A program made the translations under genes and the position numbers. Of a stretch of 50,991 nt of DNA, positions 42,676-50,991 are shown in pieces. Origin of the DNA: Acidobacteriota bacterium (GTDB taxonomy: Bacteria; Acidobacteriota; Terriglobia; Acidiferrales; UBA7541); the NCBI GenBank assembly GCA_013287135.1, contig JABDEK010000022.1, forward strand, positions 1-50,991. The letters are read 5' to 3'. Positions within the stretch are counted from its first letter, which is position 1. Each line of letters starts with the position of its first letter. Below the pieces are notes generated by a model, which was given only the letters and a program-made list of their open reading frames with translations, did not search any database and was not told the origin of the DNA.

Positions 42676-42713
42676 GCGCGCCGAGTTGAGGAGAATACTT
42701 CTCATCTCGGCGC
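42676..42713 (+). terminator. Strong hairpin after beta-helix gene 3
   Basis: CGCGCCGAG and CTCGGCGCG give a 9-bp outer stem. Inside it GAGAA and TTCTC pair again, making one long hairpin followed by TTCAGTTCT. It is the best terminator in the window. Confidence 0.75.
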
Positions 42714-42855
42714 GTTCAGTTCTAAATCCATCCTGGCTTACCTATCCTTAATGGTCGAAAGCGGGCCTCTGCGAACGCATCTTCGAGCGCGCTAGACTTC
42801 CCGACGAGCGTTCTTAGCGTCTTGACACGTGGCGGTTAAGAGCGAAAATGGCGGC

Positions 42856-43428
42856 ATGGCACACGAACTGACTACTTCCTACGTTAAGGACTCCACTGGA
42901 GTTTTTCGCTACTACAAGAAGCTCGCGGAGCGCGCGATGGCGCAGTGTCCGGACGACGCGCTTTTTACCGCGCTGGATGCGGAATCGAACTCGATCGGCA
43001 TCATCGTGAAGCATATGGCTGGCAACATGCGTTCGCGATGGAAGGATTTTCTCACTACCGACGGCGAGAAACCTGACCGGGATCGCGACTCGGAGTTTGA
43101 AGCGCCGCCAAAGACACGCGCCGAGATGATTGCAATGTGGGAAGGCGGCTGGAAATACGTTTTCGATGCGCTGGAGCCGCTTACGGACGCGGAATTGACC
43201 CGCACAGTCACCGTTCGCTCGAAGCCGCATTCGGTGATGCAGGCGATTACGCGCCAGGTGACGCACTACGCGTATCACGTAGGCCAAATTTCGTTCCTGG
43301 CGAAACATTTTGTAACGAAGTCCGGAAGAAAATGGGAATCGCTCACCATCCCGCGAGGCCAATCAAAACAGGCCTCTGCAAACATTGCGTCAGGGCAGAG
43401 ACCAGATCATTGGATGGGCGAGAAATGA
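42856..43428 (+). CDS. DinB-superfamily protein, DUF1572
   Basis: 190 residues from the ATG at 42856; a GTG nine codons earlier is in frame. MAHELTTSYVKDSTGVFRYY and KKLAERAMAQCPDDALFTAL match DUF1572. The three metal-binding histidines of the four-helix DinB fold appear in IIVKHMAGNMRSRW (one) and TRQVTHYAYHVGQISFLA (two). Relatives are metal-dependent, thiol-linked transferases or of unknown function. It is convergent with pyrG, 148 bases apart, and belongs to the block inserted between pyrG and kdsA. Confidence 0.85.
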   Translation: MAHELTTSYVKDSTGVFRYYKKLAERAMAQCPDDALFTALDAESNSIGIIVKHMAGNMRSRWKDFLTTDGEKPDRDRDSEFEAPPKTRAEMIAMWEGGWKYVFDALEPLTDAELTRTVTVRSKPHSVMQAITRQVTHYAYHVGQISFLAKHFVTKSGRKWESLTIPRGQSKQASANIASGQRPDHWMGEK

Positions 43429-43576
43429 TTCGACTCCAAGCTGGGGATTAGGCTATCCGCTCACGAAAACGACGCAAGACCAGATCCCTCTCTGCGCCTC
43501 TCGCCCTTCCCTTCGCGGAGGAAAGACAAAGTCACGCGACTCTACGACTCGGGCTGACAACATTCAGGAGAACGCG

Positions 43577-45313
<1,737 letters not shown>

Positions 45314-45396
45314 TCACGATTTTGATTTTTTTCGGAAAAAATTCGTTGCGCGATCGTACGGTGAAGCACAAAGATTGGTTTGGCTGGACTGAAACT

Positions 45397-46158
45397 TTAA
45401 TTTGCGGCGCGTTCGCGCAATAATTTTTCTACGCGCTCGATGTCTTTGGGCACGTCCACGCTTACGGCGTCGTACTCCGTTTCAACCACGCTGATGTGAA
45501 AGCCATTTTCGAGCCAGCGGAGTTGTTCAAGCTGCTCGACGCGCTCCAATTCGCCGGGCGGAAGAGTGGGAAATTCCAGCAGAGCGTCGCGGCGATAGCC
45601 ATACACACCAATGTGCTTCCAATGGCGCGCGTCTACTTTGGCTCCGGTGTCGCGAACCCAGGGGATTGGCGCGCGCGAAAAATAAAGGGCATTGCTGTCG
45701 AAATCGCGCACTACTTTCACCACGTTGGGATCCATGATGTCGTTTGGAACGGTGATCGGAGAGCAAGGCGTGGCGATTTGCACGGATTCGTCATCCAGCA
45801 TGGCTTGGGCTACAGCCTCCACCGTGTCGGGATCGATCAGCGGCTCATCGCCCTGCACGTTGATGTAGATTTGCGCGGGAACCTGTATGGCCACTTCCGC
45901 CACGCGATCGGTACCGGTGCGATGATCGGCGCGTGTCAGAATAGCTTCACCGCCGAAGGACGTAACGGCATGTTTGATGCGCTCGTCGTCGGTGGCGACG
46001 ATGATTCGGGACACGCTCTCGGCGTCACGCAGCCGTTCAACCACGTGCTGAATCATAGACTTGCCCGCAATCTGAGCGAGGGGCTTGCCTGGAAAACGCA
46101 CCGAGGCGTACCGCGCGGGAATCACGACCAAAACAGTTTTTTCTTCCGCTGCGCTCAT
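45397..46158 (-). CDS. kdsB: 3-deoxy-manno-octulosonate cytidylyltransferase
   Basis: 253 residues from the ATG at 46156-46158, the normal KdsB length; 13 extra upstream codons are not family-like. Motifs: VLVVIPARYASVRFPGKPLA (nucleotide loop), MIQHVVERL, VATDDERI, LTRADHRTGTDRVAEV, IYINVQGDEPLIDPDTVEAV (metal-binding Asp), ALYFSRAPIPW and KHIGVYGYRRDALLEF. It activates Kdo with CTP to give CMP-Kdo for lipid A glycosylation. Followed by pyrG on the same strand. Confidence 0.96.
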   Translation of the reverse strand: MSAAEEKTVLVVIPARYASVRFPGKPLAQIAGKSMIQHVVERLRDAESVSRIIVATDDERIKHAVTSFGGEAILTRADHRTGTDRVAEVAIQVPAQIYINVQGDEPLIDPDTVEAVAQAMLDDESVQIATPCSPITVPNDIMDPNVVKVVRDFDSNALYFSRAPIPWVRDTGAKVDARHWKHIGVYGYRRDALLEFPTLPPGELERVEQLEQLRWLENGFHISVVETEYDAVSVDVPKDIERVEKLLRERAAN

Positions 46159-46352
46159 AGCTTTCGCCAACTTTCGCCCGCCACAGCATAGTAGCATGGA
46201 GCCGTCGTCCTATTACGAATGCCCCATTACGACCATGACTCATCTGAGATTTTTCGCCAAGTGGCGCTTGCTTTCAAATAGTCGAGTGCTACAATCGGCA
46301 AAAGGAACCTGCGGCGCTGCGCGGGTTTCTCGGGAATGCCCGGGGGTATGGT

Positions 46353-47345
46353 TTGCTAGTCCTCGTACGGCGCCGGTTTCAGGCCCATTGGTTAACAGCC
46401 ATTTCTTGCGCGGTTGCATTATTCTCGCCTCTAGTTTCTCCCGTTTGGCCCCAGGAAGAACCTCCCGGTCCAGTTAAGTCCGAAAATTCGCAACGCGTTC
46501 AGAAAGGCAAACCGCTAAAAGCAGAAACGGAGATGGCGCTTATCAACGTTTCTGTGACGGATCCGTATGGCCGGCTAGTGACTGGGCTGGAGCAAAGCAA
46601 TTTCCGCGTTTTTGAAGACGGCGTGGAACAAGAAATCGTGCGATTCTCGGGCGAAGACGTGCCCATATCGATTGGCGTGATTTTCGATATGAGCGGCAGC
46701 ATGAGCGACAAAATCGACAAGTCGCGGCTCGCCGCCGTGCAATTTTTCCGCACCGCCAATCCGCAAGATGAATTCCTGCTGATCAATTTTAACGATCGAG
46801 CGCAACTAGCGAGTCCATTTACTGCCAGCGTGGAAGATTTGCAAACCCGTTTGATGTTTACGGCGGCGCATGGGCAGACTGCGTTGCTCGACGGAATTTA
46901 TCTGGGCCTCAGTGAGATGAAAGGGGCACACAACACAAAGAAAGCGTTGCTCATCATATCCGACGGAGGCGATAATCACAGCCGTTACACTGAAACCGAT
47001 ATTCGGAAGTATGCTCGGGAAGCGGATGTACAGATTTACGCCATCGGATTGTACGAAGCGAACGGCGGTCCGACGACAGAAGAACGGGCCGGGCCTTCCC
47101 TGCTGGCCGAACTGACAGAGATGACCGGCGGCCGCACCTTTGGCGTAACCAGCCTGGGCGACATGCCGGACATCGCATCAAAAATCAGCATGGAGTTGCG
47201 CAACCAATATGTTGTTGGATATAGACCCAGCAATCACACTCACGACGGAAAGTGGCGCAAAGTCAAAGTCAAGCTGCGTCCTCCCAAGGGACTGCCGCCG
47301 CTTACGGTCTATTCAAGAACGGGATACTACGCGCCCGGACATTAA
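46353..47345 (+). CDS. VWFA-related acidobacterial protein (tandem copy 1)
   Basis: 330 residues from a TTG; no strong ribosome site, so the start is uncertain. A signal peptide (VRRRFQAHWLTAISCAVALF...) is followed by the N-terminal beta domain (MALINVSVTDPYGRLVTGLE, NFRVFEDGVEQEIV). The VWA domain has MIDAS IGVIFDMSGSMSDKID (DxSxS), ARTANP-like FFRTANPQDEFLLINFNDRA and KALLIISDGGDNHSRYTETD. The family C-terminus is YVVGYRPSN and VYSRTGYYAPGH. The stop overlaps or abuts the next family member. Same family as the genes at 33063 and 10833 (TIGR03436). Confidence 0.88.
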   Translation: MLVLVRRRFQAHWLTAISCAVALFSPLVSPVWPQEEPPGPVKSENSQRVQKGKPLKAETEMALINVSVTDPYGRLVTGLEQSNFRVFEDGVEQEIVRFSGEDVPISIGVIFDMSGSMSDKIDKSRLAAVQFFRTANPQDEFLLINFNDRAQLASPFTASVEDLQTRLMFTAAHGQTALLDGIYLGLSEMKGAHNTKKALLIISDGGDNHSRYTETDIRKYAREADVQIYAIGLYEANGGPTTEERAGPSLLAELTEMTGGRTFGVTSLGDMPDIASKISMELRNQYVVGYRPSNHTHDGKWRKVKVKLRPPKGLPPLTVYSRTGYYAPGH

Positions 47346-48333
47346 TTTCGCGAAAATTTTGCCGCTTCTGCTGGCTCTGCTGCTGGCTGTTCCCTGCCTG
47401 CGCGCGCAGAATAATAATCCGCTACCGCCAAGTCCGCCACCGCCGGCTACGCCCGGGGCGCAAAATCAGAGTCATGCCATCAAGAACGTCGTGGACTTGG
47501 TCGTTTTGCACACCACGGTGGTGGACGAAAAAGGCAATTTCGTTCCGGACTTGACCAGAGACAATTTCCGCGTTTTCGAAGACAAAATCGAGCAGAAGAT
47601 TTCTGTTTTTTCCAAGGAAGATGTGCCGGTCACCATGGGCCTGGTAATTGATAACAGCGGCAGCATGAAAGAAAAACGGCCGCAGGTGAACGAGGCGGCG
47701 CTTTCGTTTGTGCGCACCAGCAATAAGCAGGACGAAGTTTTTGTGGTGAATTTCAACGACGAATATTACTTAGATCTGGACGAAGACTTCACCAGTAATC
47801 CCGAAGAGCTTCACGAAGCTCTGGAAAAAATCGATACGCGTGGAAGCACGGCGTTGTATGACGCGATCATTGGCTCCCTGGACCATTTGAAGAAAGGACA
47901 CAAGGACAAGCGCGTCCTGCTGGTGATTACCGACGGAGATGACGACGCCAGCCGAAAGGATTTTGCGTACACCGTGAAGGCAGCGGTGGAATCGAATGCA
48001 TTGATTTACGCCGTGGGCGTGTTCAGCGACGAAGATCGCAAGAACAACAAGAAAATGGTCCGCAAATCAAAAAAGGATCTGACTACCCTTGCCGAAGCTA
48101 CCGGCGGTCTGGCGTTTTTCCCCGACAACCTTGGTGATGTGGATTCGGCATGCACGGCAATCGCTCGAGACGTTCGCAATCAGTACACCATCGGCTACTA
48201 CCCGACGAATACAGCCAAGGACGGCACGTTCCGCGCCGTGAAACTTGAGCTGATTCCGCCGAAAGGGCGCGGGAAACTTTCCGTGCGCACGCGTACCGGC
48301 TATTACGCAAGCAAATCCGCGCCGAGTAATTAG
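47341..48333 (+). CDS. VWFA-related acidobacterial protein (tandem copy 2)
   Basis: Frame open from 47209. The best signal peptide begins around codon 47341 (INFAKILPLLLALLLAVPCL), which would need an ATT start overlapping the previous stop; the nearest TTG is 47359. The body is clear: VVDLVVLHTTVVDEKGNFVP, NFRVFEDKIEQKISVF, MIDAS MGLVIDNSGSMKEKRP (DxSxS), FVRTSNKQDEVFVVNFNDEY, RVLLVITDGDDDASRKDF and the end YTIGYYPTN with VRTRTGYYASK. A proline run (PLPPSPPPPATPG) links signal and domain. It is probably translated by coupling to the upstream paralogue. Confidence 0.85.
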   Translation: MNFAKILPLLLALLLAVPCLRAQNNNPLPPSPPPPATPGAQNQSHAIKNVVDLVVLHTTVVDEKGNFVPDLTRDNFRVFEDKIEQKISVFSKEDVPVTMGLVIDNSGSMKEKRPQVNEAALSFVRTSNKQDEVFVVNFNDEYYLDLDEDFTSNPEELHEALEKIDTRGSTALYDAIIGSLDHLKKGHKDKRVLLVITDGDDDASRKDFAYTVKAAVESNALIYAVGVFSDEDRKNNKKMVRKSKKDLTTLAEATGGLAFFPDNLGDVDSACTAIARDVRNQYTIGYYPTNTAKDGTFRAVKLELIPPKGRGKLSVRTRTGYYASKSAPSN

Positions 48334-48424
48334 TCTCCTCGCCTGAGCTTCATGCCGACGCAACCTGCCGCGCCTCCAACAAAACGCTTTCATTCGCTCA
48401 TGAAATAATCGAGATTTCTTGAGA

Positions 48425-49615
48425 CTAGCCGCGGAGTGAGTTGAGGAAGCTTGTTCCGTGCGGAATCTTCGTTCCGAAATTCTCAGCGATGGTCTGCCCC
48501 ATGTCGGCGAGCGTTGCGCGCGTTCCAAGATTTACGCCAGACCGTATACTTGGACTGTATGCCAGTATCGGAACATATTCGCGCGAGTGATCTGTCGTCG
48601 GGTTCACCGGGTCCGGATCGCATCCGTGGTCAGCGGTAATCAGCAATAAGTCCGAAGGCCGTAACGCTGCGAGAAAAGGCCCGAGCAGCGCGTCGAATTC
48701 CTCCAGCGAGCGCGCGAAGCCTTCCACATCTTTGCGATGGCCGTAGAGCATGTCGAAATCCACAAGGTTTGCAAAAATTAATCCCTTGGGGCGCTGTGCG
48801 AGCGCGTCGCTGAGTTTGGCCAAGCCATCTGCATTATTTTTGGTGGTGACGTAGTCGTCCACGCCGCGGCCATTGTAAATATCATGAATTTTGCCGACGC
48901 CAAAAACGGGAATCTTGGCTTCCGCTAGCACATCGAGCAGCATGGGCCTGGGCGGCTCTACGGCATAGTCGTGGCGCCGCTCAGTGCGTCGGAAATCTCC
49001 GGCTGTGCCCGTGAATGGACGGGCAATCACGCGTCCAACCCGGTTGGGTCCGTCGAGCAATTTGCGGGCGATCTCGCACATGCCGTAAAGCTCGGCGATC
49101 GGGATCACATCTTCGTGCGCCGCAATTTGGAAAACGCTGTCGCCGGAGGTGTACACGATGGGAAAGCCTGTGCGGACGTGCTCTTCGCCCAACTCTTTGA
49201 TGATTTCAGTACCGGAGGCGGGCTTATTTCCCAGCGTGCGACGTTCGATCTGGCGCTCGAATTCTTCGATCAGCGATTTCGGAAAACCGTACGGATATAC
49301 CGGGAAGGCTTGGTCCAACCATATGCCGGCCATTTCCCAGTGGCCAGTCGTGGTGTCCTTGCCGGGAGAAACGGTCGCGCCTTTTCCGTAGCTGCCCGCA
49401 AGACTTGAGAGAGGCGCAAAATTTGCGAGCGGTTTTATGTTCGCTAGACCCAAACGAACCAAGTTTGGAAGATTTAATCGGCGCGAGCGCGCGATATGGC
49501 CCAGAGTATCGCGTCCTACATCGCCGTAAGAAGCGGCGTCAGGAAGTTCGCCGATGCCAACGCTATCGAGGACGATCCATATCACTCTGTCAAAGTGCGC
49601 TTCGCTTTTCTGCAC
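48425..49615 (-). CDS. deoB: Phosphopentomutase
   Basis: 396 residues. FDRVIWIVLDSVGIGELPDA starts with the metal-binding Asp of the alkaline-phosphatase fold. GKDTTTGHWEMAGI carries the phosphorylated Thr, FPIVYTSGDSVFQIAAHED and RVIARPFTGTAGDFRRTERR are substrate-binding, and LLITADHGCDPDPVNPTTDH SREYVPIL supplies the remaining metal ligands. It interconverts ribose- or deoxyribose-1-phosphate and 5-phosphate in nucleoside salvage. Convergent with the VWFA pair, separated by 91 bases. Confidence 0.95.
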   Translation of the reverse strand: MQKSEAHFDRVIWIVLDSVGIGELPDAASYGDVGRDTLGHIARSRRLNLPNLVRLGLANIKPLANFAPLSSLAGSYGKGATVSPGKDTTTGHWEMAGIWLDQAFPVYPYGFPKSLIEEFERQIERRTLGNKPASGTEIIKELGEEHVRTGFPIVYTSGDSVFQIAAHEDVIPIAELYGMCEIARKLLDGPNRVGRVIARPFTGTAGDFRRTERRHDYAVEPPRPMLLDVLAEAKIPVFGVGKIHDIYNGRGVDDYVTTKNNADGLAKLSDALAQRPKGLIFANLVDFDMLYGHRKDVEGFARSLEEFDALLGPFLAALRPSDLLLITADHGCDPDPVNPTTDHSREYVPILAYSPSIRSGVNLGTRATLADMGQTIAENFGTKIPHGTSFLNSLRG

Positions 49616-49674
49616 AGCGTCACTTTATCAAGTTCGGCCGCAATTTCTGCCTGAAACTTCAGCCGTCGGCGAAA

Positions 49675-50457
49675 TTACTTGATCGGCGGAAGCCAGATGT
49701 CCTGGTCCACGTAAGCGACTAATGGTGTGCCTGTAGGTATGTCGACATTCTTTCCATGCTTGATCAAGCCGATAGGGCCGAAGAGGACGGTAAGAACTAT
49801 TGTTGCTCCCTCTTTATTTTCTCCTTCGCGGCCTTTTGTCCCTCGAAGCCGGACACGATTATCTCCGGTGACCAAATATTGCATTTGTACGTTCAATTCG
49901 CCGCCCTTTCCCATCATTCCTGCTTTCTTCACATGCGATACCGTGGCGAGAGCGTGGGAATCTTTTTGAACGACGACCGTGCCCCCAACCTTCAAGTCGC
50001 CATCGAGAATAAATTCGACGCTCTGGCCTTCTTCCGCAGTTTTGGAACTCACATCAGCGGCGAATTTCAAAGGAACTTCGTCACCCTCTCTTAGCAGACA
50101 TCCTTCGCGCGGGCTGCACGGACGTTTTGAGATATCCGCGACTACACCGCTTGGCCCAGCTTCCGCTCCGTGGACTGCCTCTGCTGGACCGGAGCCCTCA
50201 TTGCCTCGCGGGGAAAACATCGCCTCCATCACTTGTTGACTAACACCCGCATTCTTGAGATCCACAAGCGCTTGCGCTGAAACGTCGAAATTATTGTCGC
50301 CAGCTTGGATTGCTTTCACGATTAAAGGCGCCTCGAATCCCTGCTTGGTCATGCTGACGATGTCGTCGTTGGTGAGCGGCTTGCGTGTTTGCGCGAAAAT
50401 CGCGCAGGGCATTAAGACCAGCAGAAAAGTACAAATTAACCACACTTTGAGTCTCAT
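49675..50457 (-). CDS. Exported hypothetical protein
   Basis: 260 residues with TGGAGGAAAAGACTAT before the ATG. The signal peptide MRLKVWLICTFLLVLMPCAI ends near IFA-QTR. A helical N-terminal part (LTNDDIVSMTKQGFEAPLIV, AIQAGDNNFDVSAQALVDLK) is like the short 'SHOCT-type' repeat seen in acidobacterial secreted proteins. A beta-rich C-terminal half follows (GDEVPLKFAADVSSKTAEEG, VGGTVVVQKDSHALATVSHV). CSPREGC may form a disulfide. No enzymatic function is evident. Confidence 0.65.
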   Translation of the reverse strand: MRLKVWLICTFLLVLMPCAIFAQTRKPLTNDDIVSMTKQGFEAPLIVKAIQAGDNNFDVSAQALVDLKNAGVSQQVMEAMFSPRGNEGSGPAEAVHGAEAGPSGVVADISKRPCSPREGCLLREGDEVPLKFAADVSSKTAEEGQSVEFILDGDLKVGGTVVVQKDSHALATVSHVKKAGMMGKGGELNVQMQYLVTGDNRVRLRGTKGREGENKEGATIVLTVLFGPIGLIKHGKNVDIPTGTPLVAYVDQDIWLPPIK

Positions 50458-50764
50458 ATAGTCTTTTCCTCCAATTTAATCTTGAGCCTCAATAGGGGGT
50501 CACATACAAGAGTTCGTCCGCCTTCTTGTACTGACTATGTTGACGCGCTGCGAGACGGCTCGGTTTCGACCAGGTCGGTCTATATGTTACTGACGTTTTT
50601 AGGTAAATTACGGCGAGTTATTAAGACGATGCGATGAACGCCACTGCGGGCCTCTTCCCGAGTTTCTCGGTAGCGGATTAATCTCACAAAGCCTGCTGGC
50701 TGGACCCTTACGGAGCGCATTTGCTCGACTTGACTCAGCGGCGTATAATTTTTGGTTTACGCAC
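50458..50764. other. Divergent gap before uvrA
   Basis: 307 bases between the exported protein gene (minus) and uvrA (plus). Apart from the uvrA promoter at 50721-50749 I see nothing distinctive: no LexA-like CTG-N10-CAG box that I would defend, and no further gene. Confidence 0.4.
50721..50749 (+). promoter_or_regulatory. uvrA promoter
   Basis: TTGCTC (50721-50726), a 17-base spacer and a perfect TATAAT (50744-50749). The uvrA ATG follows only 15 bases after the -10 box, so the transcript would be nearly leaderless. Confidence 0.6.
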
Positions 50765-50991
50765 ATGGCGACGAAACCCACTGAGAACCTCCCTGTTGAT
50801 CCGGCCCCGCGTCCGAGTGTGCCGGGCGACGCTGAGGAGATCCGCGTTCGCGGCGCACGCGTTCACAACCTGAAGAACATTGACTTCGTCATCCCGCACA
50901 ACGCGATCACGGTTGTAACGGGGGTCTCGGGGTCCGGCAAGTCCAGCCTGGCGTTTGACACGCTTTATGCCGAAGGCCAGCGGCGTTACAT
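50765..50991 (+). CDS. uvrA: Excinuclease ABC subunit A, N-terminus (partial)
   Basis: The ATG at 50765 opens [20 protein letters not shown], then the UvrA start [17 protein letters not shown] with Walker [21 protein letters not shown] and GQRRY before the window ends. UvrA is the damage-sensing ABC ATPase of nucleotide excision repair. The 25-residue proline-rich extension before EIRVRGA is longer than in E. coli. Confidence 0.95.
   Translation, partial: MATKPTENLPVDPAPRPSVPGDAEEIRVRGARVHNLKNIDFVIPHNAITVVTGVSGSGKSSLAFDTLYAEGQRRY

Overview
The window reads as chromosome from an Acidobacteriota member (Terriglobia-like). The markers are four proteins of the acidobacterial VWFA-related family (three intact, one broken), an 826-residue ADOP-type orphan permease, a HAF-repeat protein, and many small exported proteins seen mainly in that phylum. 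The genome is Gram-negative: it carries a Kdo/LPS precursor locus and an outer-membrane barrel. The assignment rests on gene content, not on an rRNA gene.

Left third (1-21.6 kb): an accessory zone dominated by mobile DNA and decay. It starts with the tail of an IS5/IS1182-like transposase, then small exported or redox proteins and a CPBP protease. A full-length group II intron follows (about 4006-6602, minus strand, with a 591-aa RT/maturase and a recognisable domain V). Next come a HAF-repeat protein, an IS110 transposase broken by two single-base frameshifts, and a VWFA gene broken by one in-frame amber codon. A two-gene IS91-like/Xer element has inverted termini at 13330 and 15756. After two secreted esterase/hydrolase genes lies a second, decayed group II intron with its own domain V (18882-19233). 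A divergent xre/integrase module ends this zone.

Centre (21.66-30.0 kb): a tRNA-Gly(CCC) gene has two broken tyrosine integrases converging on it. About 71 bp running from its anticodon region to just past its 3' end recurs as a direct repeat at 29950-30020. The 8.3 kb between looks like an integrated island. It holds a small serine recombinase with an overlapping 42-codon mini-gene, a Tat-exported protein, three YCII/DGPF genes, the ADOP permease and an AT-rich dihydrofolate-reductase-like gene.

Right third (30-51 kb): mostly core-like. A two-component system is divergent from an outer-membrane barrel. A Kdo pathway is encoded on the minus strand: kdsB and pyrG at 46.2-43.6 kb, and kdsA, kdsD and kdsC at 37.7-35.2 kb. 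Between pyrG and kdsA sit three paralogous secreted right-handed beta-helix proteins and a DUF1572/DinB gene on the opposite strand, about 5.9 kb in all. Then come two tandem VWFA genes, deoB, an exported protein and the start of uvrA.

I saw no CRISPR array and no obvious defence island or biosynthetic cluster. The strongest leads are the tRNA-Gly island with its double integrases, the beta-helix triplet splitting the Kdo locus, the IS91/Xer element with inverted ends, and a dispersed short intergenic repeat.
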